Origin: Hymenobacter cellulosilyticus
GTDB lineage: Bacteria > Bacteroidota > Bacteroidia > Cytophagales > Hymenobacteraceae
DNA: 64,000 bases
Assembly (NCBI RefSeq): GCF_022919215.1
Contig: NZ_CP095046.1
Coordinates: forward strand, 5,632,501-5,696,500
Direction of reading: 5' to 3'
The notes below the pieces were generated by a model that worked only from the letters and a program-made list of their open reading frames with translations, ran no database searches and was not told the origin of the DNA. The translations under genes and the position numbers were made by a program. Positions 19,093-27,649 of this stretch are shown here, piece after piece (within the stretch, counting starts at the first letter, position 1; the number at the start of each line of letters is the position of its first letter).

Positions 19093-19941
19093 CTAATACT
19101 TGCGCAACAACGGGTTGTAGCCCAGCACTTCCTCTGAGGCCAGCTCCTGCAAAATCTGCTCACACAAGGGCTGCAACGCCTCCCGACTGTGAGCAGCGGC
19201 GCGCAGAATGTAGACGTCATCCTTCGCCCGGCTCACGGCCACTAGGCACGCCTGGCTGCTGATTTGGAAGTGGGGCCCAGTGCTTCCGGGCATCTTCTGC
19301 TGCTCCAGGCGGGCGGCCAGGCGCTGGAAAAGCGTGCTTTCCGGGCTGCCAACCAGGTAGAGCGAGAAAAAGGTCTGGTAGCCGGCGAAGTTGGCGGGCG
19401 AGGCCGCAATGTGCTGTTCGGGCTCAAAGCTGAGCCGGTCGAGCAGCACCAGCTTTTCATCTCGCCGCACCCGCAGCTCGGAGTGCAGGCTGGTAAAGGC
19501 AAACTGCTCGCCCTGGTCCATGCGGCCCGAATGAAACCAGTCGACTAGCAGCAGCGTGGCCGTGGGATGAAGCTGCCACTGCTGTACCTGTCGGTAGCGG
19601 CAGGCGGCCTGTAGCACCACCGGGTCGGGAAACACCACGGCCAAAGCATTTTCGGCCACCCGGCCGGTAATGTGCTGCTCGGCCACCGCCCCATCGGTCG
19701 ACTTAAAAATCTTGGTATTGGCCTGGGTGCTGACAAACAGCCGGGCGCCCTCTTCCACATGGACGCGCAGCCGGATAGCGTCGCCGGCCACCATGCCGCC
19801 GCCGTAGCTGCTCAGCACCACGTGGCAGGCCGGGGTCGGCGACTTCGGGTTCAGCAGCTTCAGGGGCTGCAGGTTGTGGCAGGTGATGAGCCGGCTCTGG
19901 CCCCGCACCTGCGCTACCTCCACGGTGCTCCAGTCGTTCAT
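19093..19941 (-). CDS. ureD: urease accessory protein UreD
   Basis: Scaffold of the urease maturation complex; in Klebsiella-type systems it binds apo-urease and recruits UreF and UreG. From MNDWSTVEVAQVRGQSRL (ATG 19941) the product is 282 residues. Visible family features are HVVLSSYGGGMVAGDAIRLR near residue 48, VSTQANTKIFKS near residue 80 (the conserved TQA..K..KS stretch), and a central VFPDPVVLQAACRYRQVQQW. It lies on the strand opposite the other urease genes, only 4 bp after puuD. It is therefore expressed with the urate oxidase, not with ureC. Confidence 0.9.
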   Translation of the reverse strand: MNDWSTVEVAQVRGQSRLITCHNLQPLKLLNPKSPTPACHVVLSSYGGGMVAGDAIRLRVHVEEGARLFVSTQANTKIFKSTDGAVAEQHITGRVAENALAVVFPDPVVLQAACRYRQVQQWQLHPTATLLLVDWFHSGRMDQGEQFAFTSLHSELRVRRDEKLVLLDRLSFEPEQHIAASPANFAGYQTFFSLYLVGSPESTLFQRLAARLEQQKMPGSTGPHFQISSQACLVAVSRAKDDVYILRAAAHSREALQPLCEQILQELASEEVLGYNPLLRKY

Positions 19942-19945
19942 GCGG

Positions 19946-21358
19946 CTACTTGTTCTGGGCGCCCTGCTCAATCCAGCACCGGATAAGGTCGCGCTCCTCC
20001 TGGGTCATGTTGGTTTTGTTGTTCTGGGGCATCGTTTTGGTCACTACCACCCGCTGCATAATCTTGTCCTGCAGCCGGATAATATCCTCCGGCGTGTCGT
20101 ATTTCACCCCGTTCGGCGCCGATTTAAACACCTCATCGGTCGGGTTGGAGGAGTGGCAGCGTACGCAGCGGTTTTGCACAATAGCATTGACCTGGGCTAT
20201 GCTTACGTTGGGCGTGCAGGCCGCCGCACCACCGGCCGCCGCCTGCTTGGGCGGGGCCGAAACAAAGGCTACGGCCAGCAAAAACACGACAGAGGCGGGC
20301 AGAATCCAGACGGTGGCCTGCTTCTTTTCCCGCAGGTTGAGCCAGTGCTTCACGCCCGCCACACCCAGAGAAATGGCGGCCAGAATTAGCCAGGGCTGGG
20401 AGTGTCCGAAGGTGCTGGGAAAGTGGTTGCTGACCATCACAAACAGCACCGGCAGGGTGAAGTAGTTGTTGTGCAGGGAGCGGGTCAGGGCGTTTTTGCC
20501 GAGCGTAGGGTCCAAAGGCTGCCCCAGCGTGGCGGCTTTCACCATGGCTTTCTGGGCCGGAATGATGGTAAAGAACACGTTGCCCACCATGAGCGTGCCC
20601 AGCATGGCCCCGAAGTGAATGTAGGCGGCCCGGGCGCTGAACACCTGGCAGTAGAAGAAGGCAAACCCAACAATGACCAGAAAGCCCAGCAAGGCAAACC
20701 ACGTCCCCTTCTTCACCAGAGGCGACTTGCAAAGCACATCATATATCAGCCAGGCCACCACAAAGGAACCCACGCCGATGGCTACGCCCGTGAGCGGGGC
20801 CACGTCGAGCACCTGCGGGTCGATGAGCATGGAGCCGGCGTTGAAGTAATACACCACAAACAGCAGGCTGAAGCCCGAGAGCCAGGTGAAATAGGCCTCG
20901 TACTTAAACCAGTGCAGGTCGCGGGGGATTTCCTTGGGCGCCAGCTTATACTTTTCCAAGTAGTAAAAGCCCCCGCCGTGCACGGCCCAGAGGTTGCCGG
21001 CCAGCTCCTCGCGCACGTTGTCGGTGCGGTTCAGGGCGTTTTCCAGGAACACGAAGTAGAACGAGGCCCCAATCCAGGCAATGCCGAAGGTGATGTGCAT
21101 CAGGCGCACCACAATGTTGAGCCACTCCATCAAATGCCCCTCCCAGGGCGTGCCTTTGATGAGAATGTAAAAGACGGCCAACACGTAAATAACCGTCAGC
21201 AGAATAAGAAGATAGGAGAAGCCTTGCATAGTCAGGCCATTTTCCCCTAGCTTACCACCCCTTTTGTCGACTTTGGCGAAGCGTTGCAGCGCGTACGTGG
21301 CTCCCAGCAGCAGCACGAGGCCCAGCAGGAAAGCAGAAAAAAGTAAAACTTGAGTCAT
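19946..21358 (-). CDS. puuD: membrane urate oxidase (urate hydroxylase) with C-terminal cytochrome c domain
   Basis: Oxidises urate to 5-hydroxyisourate and passes electrons to a cytochrome c rather than directly to O2; the type was described for Agrobacterium PuuD. From MTQVLLFSAFLLGLVLLLG (ATG 21358) it has about eight membrane segments (Urate_ox_N type), with conserved RLMHITFGIAWIGASFYFVF, LAGNLWAVHGGGFYYLEK and YEAYFTWLSGFSLLFVVYYF. A periplasmic cytochrome c domain of about 90 residues follows, with haem site IVQNRCVRCHSSNPT and a candidate axial Met in KTMPQNNKTNMT. Length about 470 residues, intact. It diverges from allB and precedes ureD. The name puuD is also used for an unrelated E. 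coli gene. Confidence 0.92.
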   Translation of the reverse strand: MTQVLLFSAFLLGLVLLLGATYALQRFAKVDKRGGKLGENGLTMQGFSYLLILLTVIYVLAVFYILIKGTPWEGHLMEWLNIVVRLMHITFGIAWIGASFYFVFLENALNRTDNVREELAGNLWAVHGGGFYYLEKYKLAPKEIPRDLHWFKYEAYFTWLSGFSLLFVVYYFNAGSMLIDPQVLDVAPLTGVAIGVGSFVVAWLIYDVLCKSPLVKKGTWFALLGFLVIVGFAFFYCQVFSARAAYIHFGAMLGTLMVGNVFFTIIPAQKAMVKAATLGQPLDPTLGKNALTRSLHNNYFTLPVLFVMVSNHFPSTFGHSQPWLILAAISLGVAGVKHWLNLREKKQATVWILPASVVFLLAVAFVSAPPKQAAAGGAAACTPNVSIAQVNAIVQNRCVRCHSSNPTDEVFKSAPNGVKYDTPEDIIRLQDKIMQRVVVTKTMPQNNKTNMTQEERDLIRCWIEQGAQNK

Positions 21359-21578
21359 GCAGTCAAAAAGCAAGACCCTACCGCAGGGCCTTTGGGAGAG
21401 TGGGAAAAATAGGATTTTTCAGTCCAACAGGCCGACTTCCGGCAAAGATTCCGCGGTAGCAGCACGCTAGGCAGGTTCTTTGGTCGCAGGGCAAGCAGGT
21501 GAATACCCGTGCCGCGAGGGAAAGTCGTGGGAAACTGGCTTGGAAAAGCCTCCAATTTAAAGAGAAAGTACCTTCCGT

Positions 21579-22915
21579 ATGCCAGAGGTAGCCATAAAAA
21601 GCCAGCGTGTAGTATTGCCCCAAGGAGAGCAGCCCGCCGTGGTGCTCATCGACAACGGCCGCATTGCCGCTGTTTTGCCCTTCGACGCCCAGGTAAGCTG
21701 CCTCGTCGTGGATATGCGGGACCACGCCGTGCTGCCGGGCCTCATCGACCCGCACGTGCACATCAACGAGCCGGGGCGCACCGAGTGGGAAGGCTTCAAC
21801 ACGGCCACCCGCGCCGCGCTGGCCGGCGGCCTTACCACGCTCGTGGACATGCCCCTGAACTCGGCCCCGGTTACGACCTCGGTAGCCAACTTCGAGCGCA
21901 AGCTGGCCGCTACCCAGGGGCAGCTGCACACCAACGTGGGTTTCTGGGGCGGCATCGTGCCCGGCAATGCGGCGGAGGTAGAGGGCCTCATTGAGCGCGG
22001 CGTGCTGGGCTTCAAAGCCTTCCTGACCCATTCCGGCATCGATGATTTCCCCAACGCCACCGAGGCCGACTTGCGGCAGGTAATGCCCCTTTTGGCCCGG
22101 CACAATCTGCCGCTGCTGGTGCACTGCGAGCTAACCACCGACGATGCCGAGTGGAAGCAGCACGACAAACGCTCCTACCAAAACTACCTGGCTTCGCGGC
22201 CCAAGCACTGGGAAGACAACGCGGTGGACCTGATGATTCGGCTCTGTGAGGAGTTCCGCTGCCCCGTGCACATCGTCCACCTGTCGTCGGCCGACTCCAT
22301 TGCGGCCGTGGCCGTGGCCAAGATGAAGGGCCTGCCGCTGACGGTGGAAACCGGGCAGCATTACCTGTTTTTCAACGCCGAGGATATTGCCGACGGACAG
22401 ACCCAGTTTAAGTGCGCCCCGCCGATTCGGGAAAAGGCCAATAACGACCAGCTCTGGGCCGCCTTGCAGCAGGGCATCATCGACTTCGTGGCCACCGACC
22501 ACTCCCCGCCCCGCCCGATCTGAAGCAGATTGACTCCGGCGACTTTACCACGGCCTGGGGTGGTATTGCCTCCCTGCAGCTGGCCCTGCCCGTGCTCTGG
22601 ACGGCGGCTCAAAAACGAGGCGCAAGTTTAAGTGACCTTACTCACTGGCTGAGCACCAACCCGGCTAAGCTCATCGGCCAAAGCCACCGCAAAGGTCAGA
22701 TTGCCCAAGGCTACGACGCCGACCTGCTGATTCTAAACCCGGAGCAGACGTTTGAAGTCACCGCCGAGCTGCTGCAGCACCGGCACAAAGTGTCGCCCTA
22801 CGTGGGGCAACGGCTGCGGGGCGTGGTGGAGCAGACGTATCTGGCCGGGCAGCCGGTGTACCAGCGGCCCGAGTTCGTGGCCCTGAACCAGGGTCAGCTG
22901 CTGACCAGTCGGTAA
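21579..22915 (+). CDS. allB: allantoinase, one frameshift
   Basis: Cyclic amidohydrolase opening the hydantoin ring of allantoin to give allantoate. Metal-site motifs: LPGLIDPHVHINEPGRTEWE (HxH), LGFKAFLTHSGIDDFPN (carbamylated Lys), LLVHCELTTDD, VHIVHLSSADSIAAV and FVATDHSP. The frame breaks right after DHSP at 22504-22507. Adding one C restores APPDLKQIDSGDFTTAWGGI and runs on to YLAGQPVYQRPEF near the end, giving the normal 445 residues. DHSP...F..AWGGI is the usual allantoinase signature and argues against dihydroorotase or hydantoinase. It is the first gene of the rightward purine-ring operon, divergent from puuD. Confidence 0.93.
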
Positions 22916-22985
22916 ACCGAATGCAGAGCCAAACCTAGTTCGGAGTTCTGGCCTCTTCAATCTAATAACCTAACCCACGACCTGA

Positions 22986-24248
22986 GTGGACGACAATTAC
23001 ACTTCCCGCGCCGAGAAAATCCTGCGCCGCATTGAGGCCCTGGCCGCCATTAGCGAAGAAACCCAGGGCGTGACGCGCACCTTCGGCACCCCGGCTTTTC
23101 TGCAGGGCAGCGCCCTGGTCAAGTCCTGGATGGACGCGGCCGGACTCAGCACCCGCGTCGACAGCATCGGCAACGTGCGCGGACGGCTGGTGAGCCGCCA
23201 TGCCGGCGCCAAAACCTTCGTCCTAGCCTCTCACATCGATACGGTAGTGAATGCCGGTAAGTACGACGGGCCGCTGGGTGTGCTCATGGGCCTGGACTTA
23301 CTGGAGCAGTTTGTGCTGAGCCAAACCGAGCTGCCTTTCCATATCGAGCTAATTGCCTTCAGTGATGAGGAAGGCGTGCGCTACCACACCACCTACCTCG
23401 GCAGCAAAGTAGTGGCCGGCTCTTTCGACCATAGTCTGCTGACCAAAACCGACGCCCACGGCATTTCCCTGGCCCAGGCCATCGAAACCATGGGCGGCAA
23501 TACCCAGCTGCTGGCCGCCGACGCCCTGCCTGCCGACCAGTGGCTGGGCTATTTCGAAACCCATATTGAGCAGGGCCCCGTGCTCTGGGAAAACAAGATT
23601 CCCGTGGCCTTGGTCACCGCCATTGCCGGGCAGCAGCGCGTGGAGCTGACCTGGCAGGGCATGGCCGGGCACGCCGGCACCGTGCCCATGCACATGCGCC
23701 AGGACGCCCTGGCCGGGGCCGCCGAATTTGTACTGGCCGCCGAGCAGTTTGGCGTAGCCAATAAAGCCGAGCTGGTAGCCACCGTGGGCAAGCTCGACGT
23801 GCGCCACTCGGCCAGCAACGTGATTCCCGGCGAGGTGGTCTGCAGCCTGGACTTGCGCAGCGCCGACGCCGCCCGCCTGGCCACGGCCTACGCCGAGCTA
23901 GAGCAAAAAGCCCGCAGCATTGCCCAAAAACGCAACCTGACGCTCCACTGGAACTTGATTCAGTATACGGCCCCGGTGAGCTGCGCCCCGGAAATGAATA
24001 CCTTGCTCAGCCAGGCCATTACCGAATCGGGCTACGAAACGGTGCGCCTGGTAAGCGGAGCCGGCCACGACGCGGTACCGATTTCGGCCGTTTCGCCGGC
24101 TACCATGCTCTTTATCCGCTGCTTTAAGGGCATAAGTCACAACCCGCTGGAAAACGTGGAGCTGTCCGACGTAGCCGCCGCCGTGCAGGTATCCGAGCGG
24201 TTTTTGCAGCTTCTCTTCTCCCATTACCAATCCACCCTTCCGAACTAG
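22986..24248 (+). CDS. allC: allantoate amidohydrolase
   Basis: Zinc/manganese M20-type amidohydrolase releasing ammonia and CO2 from allantoate to give ureidoglycine. It is 420 residues from a GTG start at 22986; no ATG is better placed. Motifs: VLASHIDTVVNAGKYDGPLG (first metal ligands), FSDEEGVRYHTTYLGSKVVA (catalytic Glu pair), YFETHIEQGPVLWENKIPVA, WQGMAGHAGTVPMHMRQDAL (dimerisation domain) and VSGAGHDAVPISAVSP. The HIEQGP...L motif is shared with ureidoglycolate and beta-ureidopropionate hydrolases, so allantoate is assigned mainly from the allB-allC-allE order. The stop abuts the allE ATG. Confidence 0.9.
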   Translation: MDDNYTSRAEKILRRIEALAAISEETQGVTRTFGTPAFLQGSALVKSWMDAAGLSTRVDSIGNVRGRLVSRHAGAKTFVLASHIDTVVNAGKYDGPLGVLMGLDLLEQFVLSQTELPFHIELIAFSDEEGVRYHTTYLGSKVVAGSFDHSLLTKTDAHGISLAQAIETMGGNTQLLAADALPADQWLGYFETHIEQGPVLWENKIPVALVTAIAGQQRVELTWQGMAGHAGTVPMHMRQDALAGAAEFVLAAEQFGVANKAELVATVGKLDVRHSASNVIPGEVVCSLDLRSADAARLATAYAELEQKARSIAQKRNLTLHWNLIQYTAPVSCAPEMNTLLSQAITESGYETVRLVSGAGHDAVPISAVSPATMLFIRCFKGISHNPLENVELSDVAAAVQVSERFLQLLFSHYQSTLPN

Positions 24249-24994
24249 ATGGAAATTTCTGCCCTGACCCGCTCCGTGGTAAAGCACAACCACGCCATTA
24301 TTGCCCCGACGGCTACATCAATAGCAACGTGCCTGGCTGGACCAACTGCACCGTCAACGTCATCATCAACGAGCAGATGGGCGCCCGGCTGGCCCAAACC
24401 CTCATTACCCTGCGCGAAGGCGGCGAGCTGAAAGGCCAGACCCAGGCCGCCCAGATTTTCTTCTACGTAGTGGAAGGCCAACTCCAGGCCACCATCGACG
24501 GGCAGGAAAAAACCCTGGCAGCGGGCCAGTATGTGTACGTGCCCATCGAGAAGACCTACCTGTTCCAAAACCCCACCGAAGGCACCCAGGTGCTGACGTT
24601 TCACAAGGTGTACGAACCCCTGGAAGGCTACACCGTGCCCGACGTGCTGTTTGGGGAGCGGGATATTGCTAAGGCGCCCATCTACATGAACAATGACGCG
24701 CTGCGCATTCAGGAGCTGCTACCCAATGAGCTGAGCTTCGACATGGCCGTCAACATCTTTACCTACGACATGGGCGGACACCTGCCCATGGTCGAAACCC
24801 ACATCATGGAGCACGGCCTGATGTACCTCGAAGGCCAGGCCATTTATGTGCTCGACCAGCAGTGGTACCCGGTCAAGAAAGGCGACTCTATCTGGATGGC
24901 ACCCTACTGCCAGCAGTGGGCTACTACCCTGGGCAAGGAGCCGTCGGTGTACATCTATTACAAGAACGTGAACCGCTTCCCGACGGTGCTGTAG
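24249..24994 (+). CDS. allE: (S)-ureidoglycine aminohydrolase, one frameshift
   Basis: Bicupin enzyme that removes ammonia from ureidoglycine to give (S)-ureidoglycolate. The start is ATG 24249 (MEISALTRSVVKHNHAIIAP), directly after the allC stop. One base is missing at 24304-24307; restoring it joins that segment to DGYINSNVPGWTNCTVNVII. The repaired product of 248 residues has two cupin halves. The first has QIFFYVVEGQLQATIDGQ and YVYVPIEKTYLFQNP. The second has the metal-binding VETHIMEHGLMYLEGQAIYV and IWMAPYCQQWATTLG. An internal start at 24329 would leave out the conserved N-terminus and is rejected. Confidence 0.9.
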
Positions 24995-25014
24995 GCATCC
25001 ACTTCTCTACTGTT

Positions 25015-25098
25015 GTCATCCTGAGCCTGCGAAGGACCTTACGCCAGTTGAGCGACGCGTGCTAGCGTGATAAGGACCTTCGCAGGGCTCAGGATGAC
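25015..25098. repeat. GTCAT...ATGAC inverted repeat
   Basis: 84-bp element between allE and uraD. The ends are GTCATCCTGAGCCTGCGAAG and CTTCGCAGGGCTCAGGATGAC; the arms pair with one unmatched base. Closely related to 17906-18005. Confidence 0.85.
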
Positions 25099-25134
25099 AA
25101 CCGTTTTTCAGCGTTTTGTTTGCCCAAACACCCC

Positions 25135-25641
25135 ATGACTCTTTCCGAACTCAATTCCCTCCCTGCTCCCTCCCGGGCCGAGGCCCTGGCCAAGTGCTGC
25201 GGCGCCACGGCCTGGGTAGCGCAGCTGAACGCCGCTTTACCTGTGCCCGACGCTGACACACTTTTTCAGCAGGCCAAAACCATCTGGTACGACCTCTCGG
25301 AAGCCGACTGGCGCGAGGCTTTCACCCACCACCCCAAAATCGGGGACGTCAACTCGCTCAAGGAAAAGTTTGCCAGCACCAGCCAGTGGGCCGCGGGTGA
25401 GCAAGGCGCCGTCAAGCAGGCTTCCCAGGACACACTGAAAGCCTTGGCCGCTGGCAACGACGCCTACGAGCAGAAGTTTGGCTACATCTTTATCGTGTGC
25501 GCCACGGGCAAGTCGGCCGACGAAATGCTGGCTTTGCTGCAGGCCCGGCTGCCCAATTCGCCCGCGGAAGAAATTCACGTAGCCATGGCTGAGCAGGATA
25601 AAATCACCCGGATTCGCCTCGAAAAACTCTTAGCCGCATGA
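25135..25641 (+). CDS. uraD: OHCU decarboxylase
   Basis: Decarboxylates 2-oxo-4-hydroxy-4-carboxy-5-ureidoimidazoline to (S)-allantoin, so the product is stereospecific. From MTLSELNSLPAPSRAEAL (ATG 25135) it is 168 residues, helical. It shows the catalytic-His region AFTHHPKIGDVNSLKEKF, the WAAGEQGAVKQAS turn, then YEQKFGYIFIVCATGKSADE and EIHVAMAEQDKITRIRLEKL, all hallmarks of the family. An ATG five codons earlier is possible. Its last four bases overlap the uraH start (ATGA), so the two are translationally coupled and catalyse consecutive steps. Confidence 0.95.
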   Translation: MTLSELNSLPAPSRAEALAKCCGATAWVAQLNAALPVPDADTLFQQAKTIWYDLSEADWREAFTHHPKIGDVNSLKEKFASTSQWAAGEQGAVKQASQDTLKALAAGNDAYEQKFGYIFIVCATGKSADEMLALLQARLPNSPAEEIHVAMAEQDKITRIRLEKLLAA

Positions 25642-25979
25642 GTCAGATTACGACCCACATTTTGGATACCACCCTGGGCCGCCCGGCGCAGGGCGTCACC
25701 ATTGCCCTTTCCGGCTTGCTGGAAAATGACTCCTGGCAGGAGCTGGCCCGGGGCCGCACCAACCCGGACGGACGCATCCCCGACCTGCTGCCCAAAGATC
25801 AGCAGCTGCGGCTGGGCACCTACAAAATGAAGTTTTTCACCCAGGACTACTTCCAGCAGCAGGGCACCACGGTGTTCTACCCCTTCGTCGAAATCGTCTT
25901 CAACGTGCTGGCCGCCGAGCACTACCACATTCCCCTGCTCCTCAACCCCTTCGGCTACAGCACCTACCGCGGCAGCTGA
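25638..25979 (+). CDS. uraH: 5-hydroxyisourate hydrolase (transthyretin-like)
   Basis: Hydrolyses 5-hydroxyisourate, the PuuD product, to OHCU. The product is 113 residues, the standard size for a cytoplasmic transthyretin-related protein. N-terminal ITTHILDTTLGRPAQGVTIA carries the catalytic His; the middle has YKMKFFTQDYF and FYPFVEIVFNV; the C-terminus ends in YSTYRGS, the diagnostic Tyr-Arg-Gly-Ser tetrapeptide. There is no signal peptide, so the enzyme acts in the cytoplasm. Confidence 0.97.
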   Translation: MSQITTHILDTTLGRPAQGVTIALSGLLENDSWQELARGRTNPDGRIPDLLPKDQQLRLGTYKMKFFTQDYFQQQGTTVFYPFVEIVFNVLAAEHYHIPLLLNPFGYSTYRGS

Positions 25980-25997
25980 GGCTACATATACAGTCGT

Positions 25998-26093
25998 TGA
26001 TCATTTCGAACACAGTGAGATATCTCGCGTGGCGTCGTTTGATTAGTACTCAACCGTCAGCACGCGAGATTCCTCGGCTGCGCTCGGAATGAC
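25998..26093. repeat. TCAT...ATGAC inverted repeat
   Basis: Left half GATCATTTCGAACACAGTGA then ATATCTCGCGTG; right half CACGCGAGATTCCTCGGCTG and GCTCGGAATGAC. It lies between uraH and the DUF6986 gene, and its right end overlaps upstream in-frame codons of the latter, which argues for a start at 26143. Confidence 0.75.
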
Positions 26094-26142
26094 GAACAAA
26101 ATACCTTTCCGACTTCCCAGAATTCCCGCCTTTTTCTCCCAT

Positions 26143-27579
26143 ATGAAACTCAGCTTACAAGACACCGACAAAAGCCAGCTGCTGGACCAGCTCGGCGTGG
26201 CAAACCGCCATTTTCAGCAGACTTATCCTGGCGACAAGCCTGACCGCCAGCCGGTACACACCGTGTACGGTGGCGCCAACCTGTTTAAGTCCGATACCTG
26301 CGTGCGCATGGGCGAAATTGCCCTGAACAACCTGCGCACCTATGCCCCCAACTTCACCGAGCTGGCCCGCGTGCTCCAGCTCAAGGGCCACGAGCACCTG
26401 CCCAGCCTGGAAAAAGACATTCATGCCCTGACCGAGCGCCTCGACGCCATGAGTGAGGCCGAGCGGAAGCAGGAACACGCCTGGCTGGCCTATTCGGTGT
26501 ATAACAAGATCATCAAGAAGCTGCAGCGCGAAGCCGTGGAAGATTTCCGGGTCGACTTCGAAGACGGCTTCGGCAACCGGCCCGACGCGGAAGAAGACGA
26601 AACGGCCGTGCGCGCCGCCCAGGAAGTAGCCAAAGGCATGCAGAACGGCACCTTGTCGCCCTTTATTGGTATCCGCATCAAGCCCTTCACCGAGGACCTC
26701 AAGGCCCGGGGCGTCCGTACGCTCGATATCTTCCTGACCACCCTGCTCGAAGCTACCGGCGGCAAGCTGCCCGACAACTTCGTGGTGATGCTGCCCAAGG
26801 TGACCATTCCCGAGCAGATGACCACAATGGTGCGTCTGTTTGAGCTGATTGAGCAAGCCAACAACCTGGCGCCCGGTACGCTGAAGATGGAAACTATGGT
26901 GGAGGCCACCCAAATCATCATGGATGAGGAAGGCCGCAACCCGCTTATGCGCATCATCCGGGCCAGTGAGGGCCGCTGCGTGGCGGCTCACTTCGGCACC
27001 TACGACTACACGGCCTCGGCCGGCATTACGGCCAAGTACCAGACCATGGCCCACCCCGTCTGCGACTTTGCCCACCATATGACCAAGGTGGCCCTGGGCG
27101 GCACCGGCATCTTCCTCTCCGACGGGGCTACCAACGTGATGCCCATCGGCCCCCACCGCGGCGACAACCTCTCATTTGAGCAGCTCAAGGAAAACCGCGA
27201 CTCGGTGCACAACGCCTGGCGGCAGGGCTTCCACCACACCACCCACTCGCTCGTCAACGGCCTCTACCAGGGCTGGGACCTGAACCCGGCCCAGCTGCCG
27301 ATGCGCTACGCGGCCACCTACAACTTCTTTTTGAGCTCCTACGACGACGCGCTGAACCGCCTGAAAACCTTCGTGGAGCGGGCCGCCATTTCCACGCTCA
27401 CCGGCGACATCTTCGACGACGCCGCCACGGGTCAGGGCCTGCTCAACTTCTTCCTCAAGGCCATGAACTGCGGCGCCATCACCGAAGAGGAAGTGCTGGC
27501 CACCGGCCTCACCCTGGACGAAATCCATACCCGCTCCTTCTTCCGCATTCTGGAAGGCCGCCGCAAGCAGAAGGCGTAG
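26143..27579 (+). CDS. DUF6986 protein, HpcH/CitE and malate-synthase-like TIM-barrel enzyme of unknown function
   Basis: 478 residues from MKLSLQDTDKSQLLDQLGVA (ATG 26143). It is recognised from memory as the DUF6986 type, sometimes labelled phosphoenolpyruvate kinase or aldolase in actinobacteria. Signatures: YPGDKPDRQPVHTVYGG, VDFEDGFGNRPDAEEDE, FVVMLPKVTIPEQM, LKMETMVEATQII, AAHFGTYDYTASAGITAKYQ, LSDGATNVMPIG and LYQGWDLNPAQLPMRYAATY. The DFED, metal-binding Glu and GTYDY blocks resemble CitE/HpcH lyases and malate synthase, but GRWDYIFS of true malate synthase is absent. It is the last gene of the urate operon, followed by a strong terminator. A role in ureidoglycolate or glyoxylate handling is inference only. 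Confidence 0.82.
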   Translation: MKLSLQDTDKSQLLDQLGVANRHFQQTYPGDKPDRQPVHTVYGGANLFKSDTCVRMGEIALNNLRTYAPNFTELARVLQLKGHEHLPSLEKDIHALTERLDAMSEAERKQEHAWLAYSVYNKIIKKLQREAVEDFRVDFEDGFGNRPDAEEDETAVRAAQEVAKGMQNGTLSPFIGIRIKPFTEDLKARGVRTLDIFLTTLLEATGGKLPDNFVVMLPKVTIPEQMTTMVRLFELIEQANNLAPGTLKMETMVEATQIIMDEEGRNPLMRIIRASEGRCVAAHFGTYDYTASAGITAKYQTMAHPVCDFAHHMTKVALGGTGIFLSDGATNVMPIGPHRGDNLSFEQLKENRDSVHNAWRQGFHHTTHSLVNGLYQGWDLNPAQLPMRYAATYNFFLSSYDDALNRLKTFVERAAISTLTGDIFDDAATGQGLLNFFLKAMNCGAITEEEVLATGLTLDEIHTRSFFRILEGRRKQKA

Positions 27580-27601
27580 CCCGTAACGTCACCTAGATAT
27601 C

Positions 27602-27641
27602 AGCACCCTGCAGGCCACTACTCAATGGCTTGCAGGGTGCT
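27602..27641 (+). terminator. intrinsic terminator of the urate operon
   Basis: Perfect 11-bp stem AGCACCCTGCA / TGCAGGGTGCT with an 18-base loop that can pair further (GGCC/GGCT), followed by TTTTG. Confidence 0.8.
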
Positions 27642-27649
27642 TTTGTGTA

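Noticed and set aside
26155..27156. 333-residue open frame on the minus strand
   Set aside because: Fully antisense to the DUF6986 gene, whose conserved blocks are unmistakable.
26143..27579. Classical malate synthase A (aceB)
   Set aside because: Position and DFED/GTYDY blocks suggest it at first, but the malate synthase GRWDYIFS signature and C-terminal plug are absent, and the PDAEED and RQPVHTVY blocks point to DUF6986.
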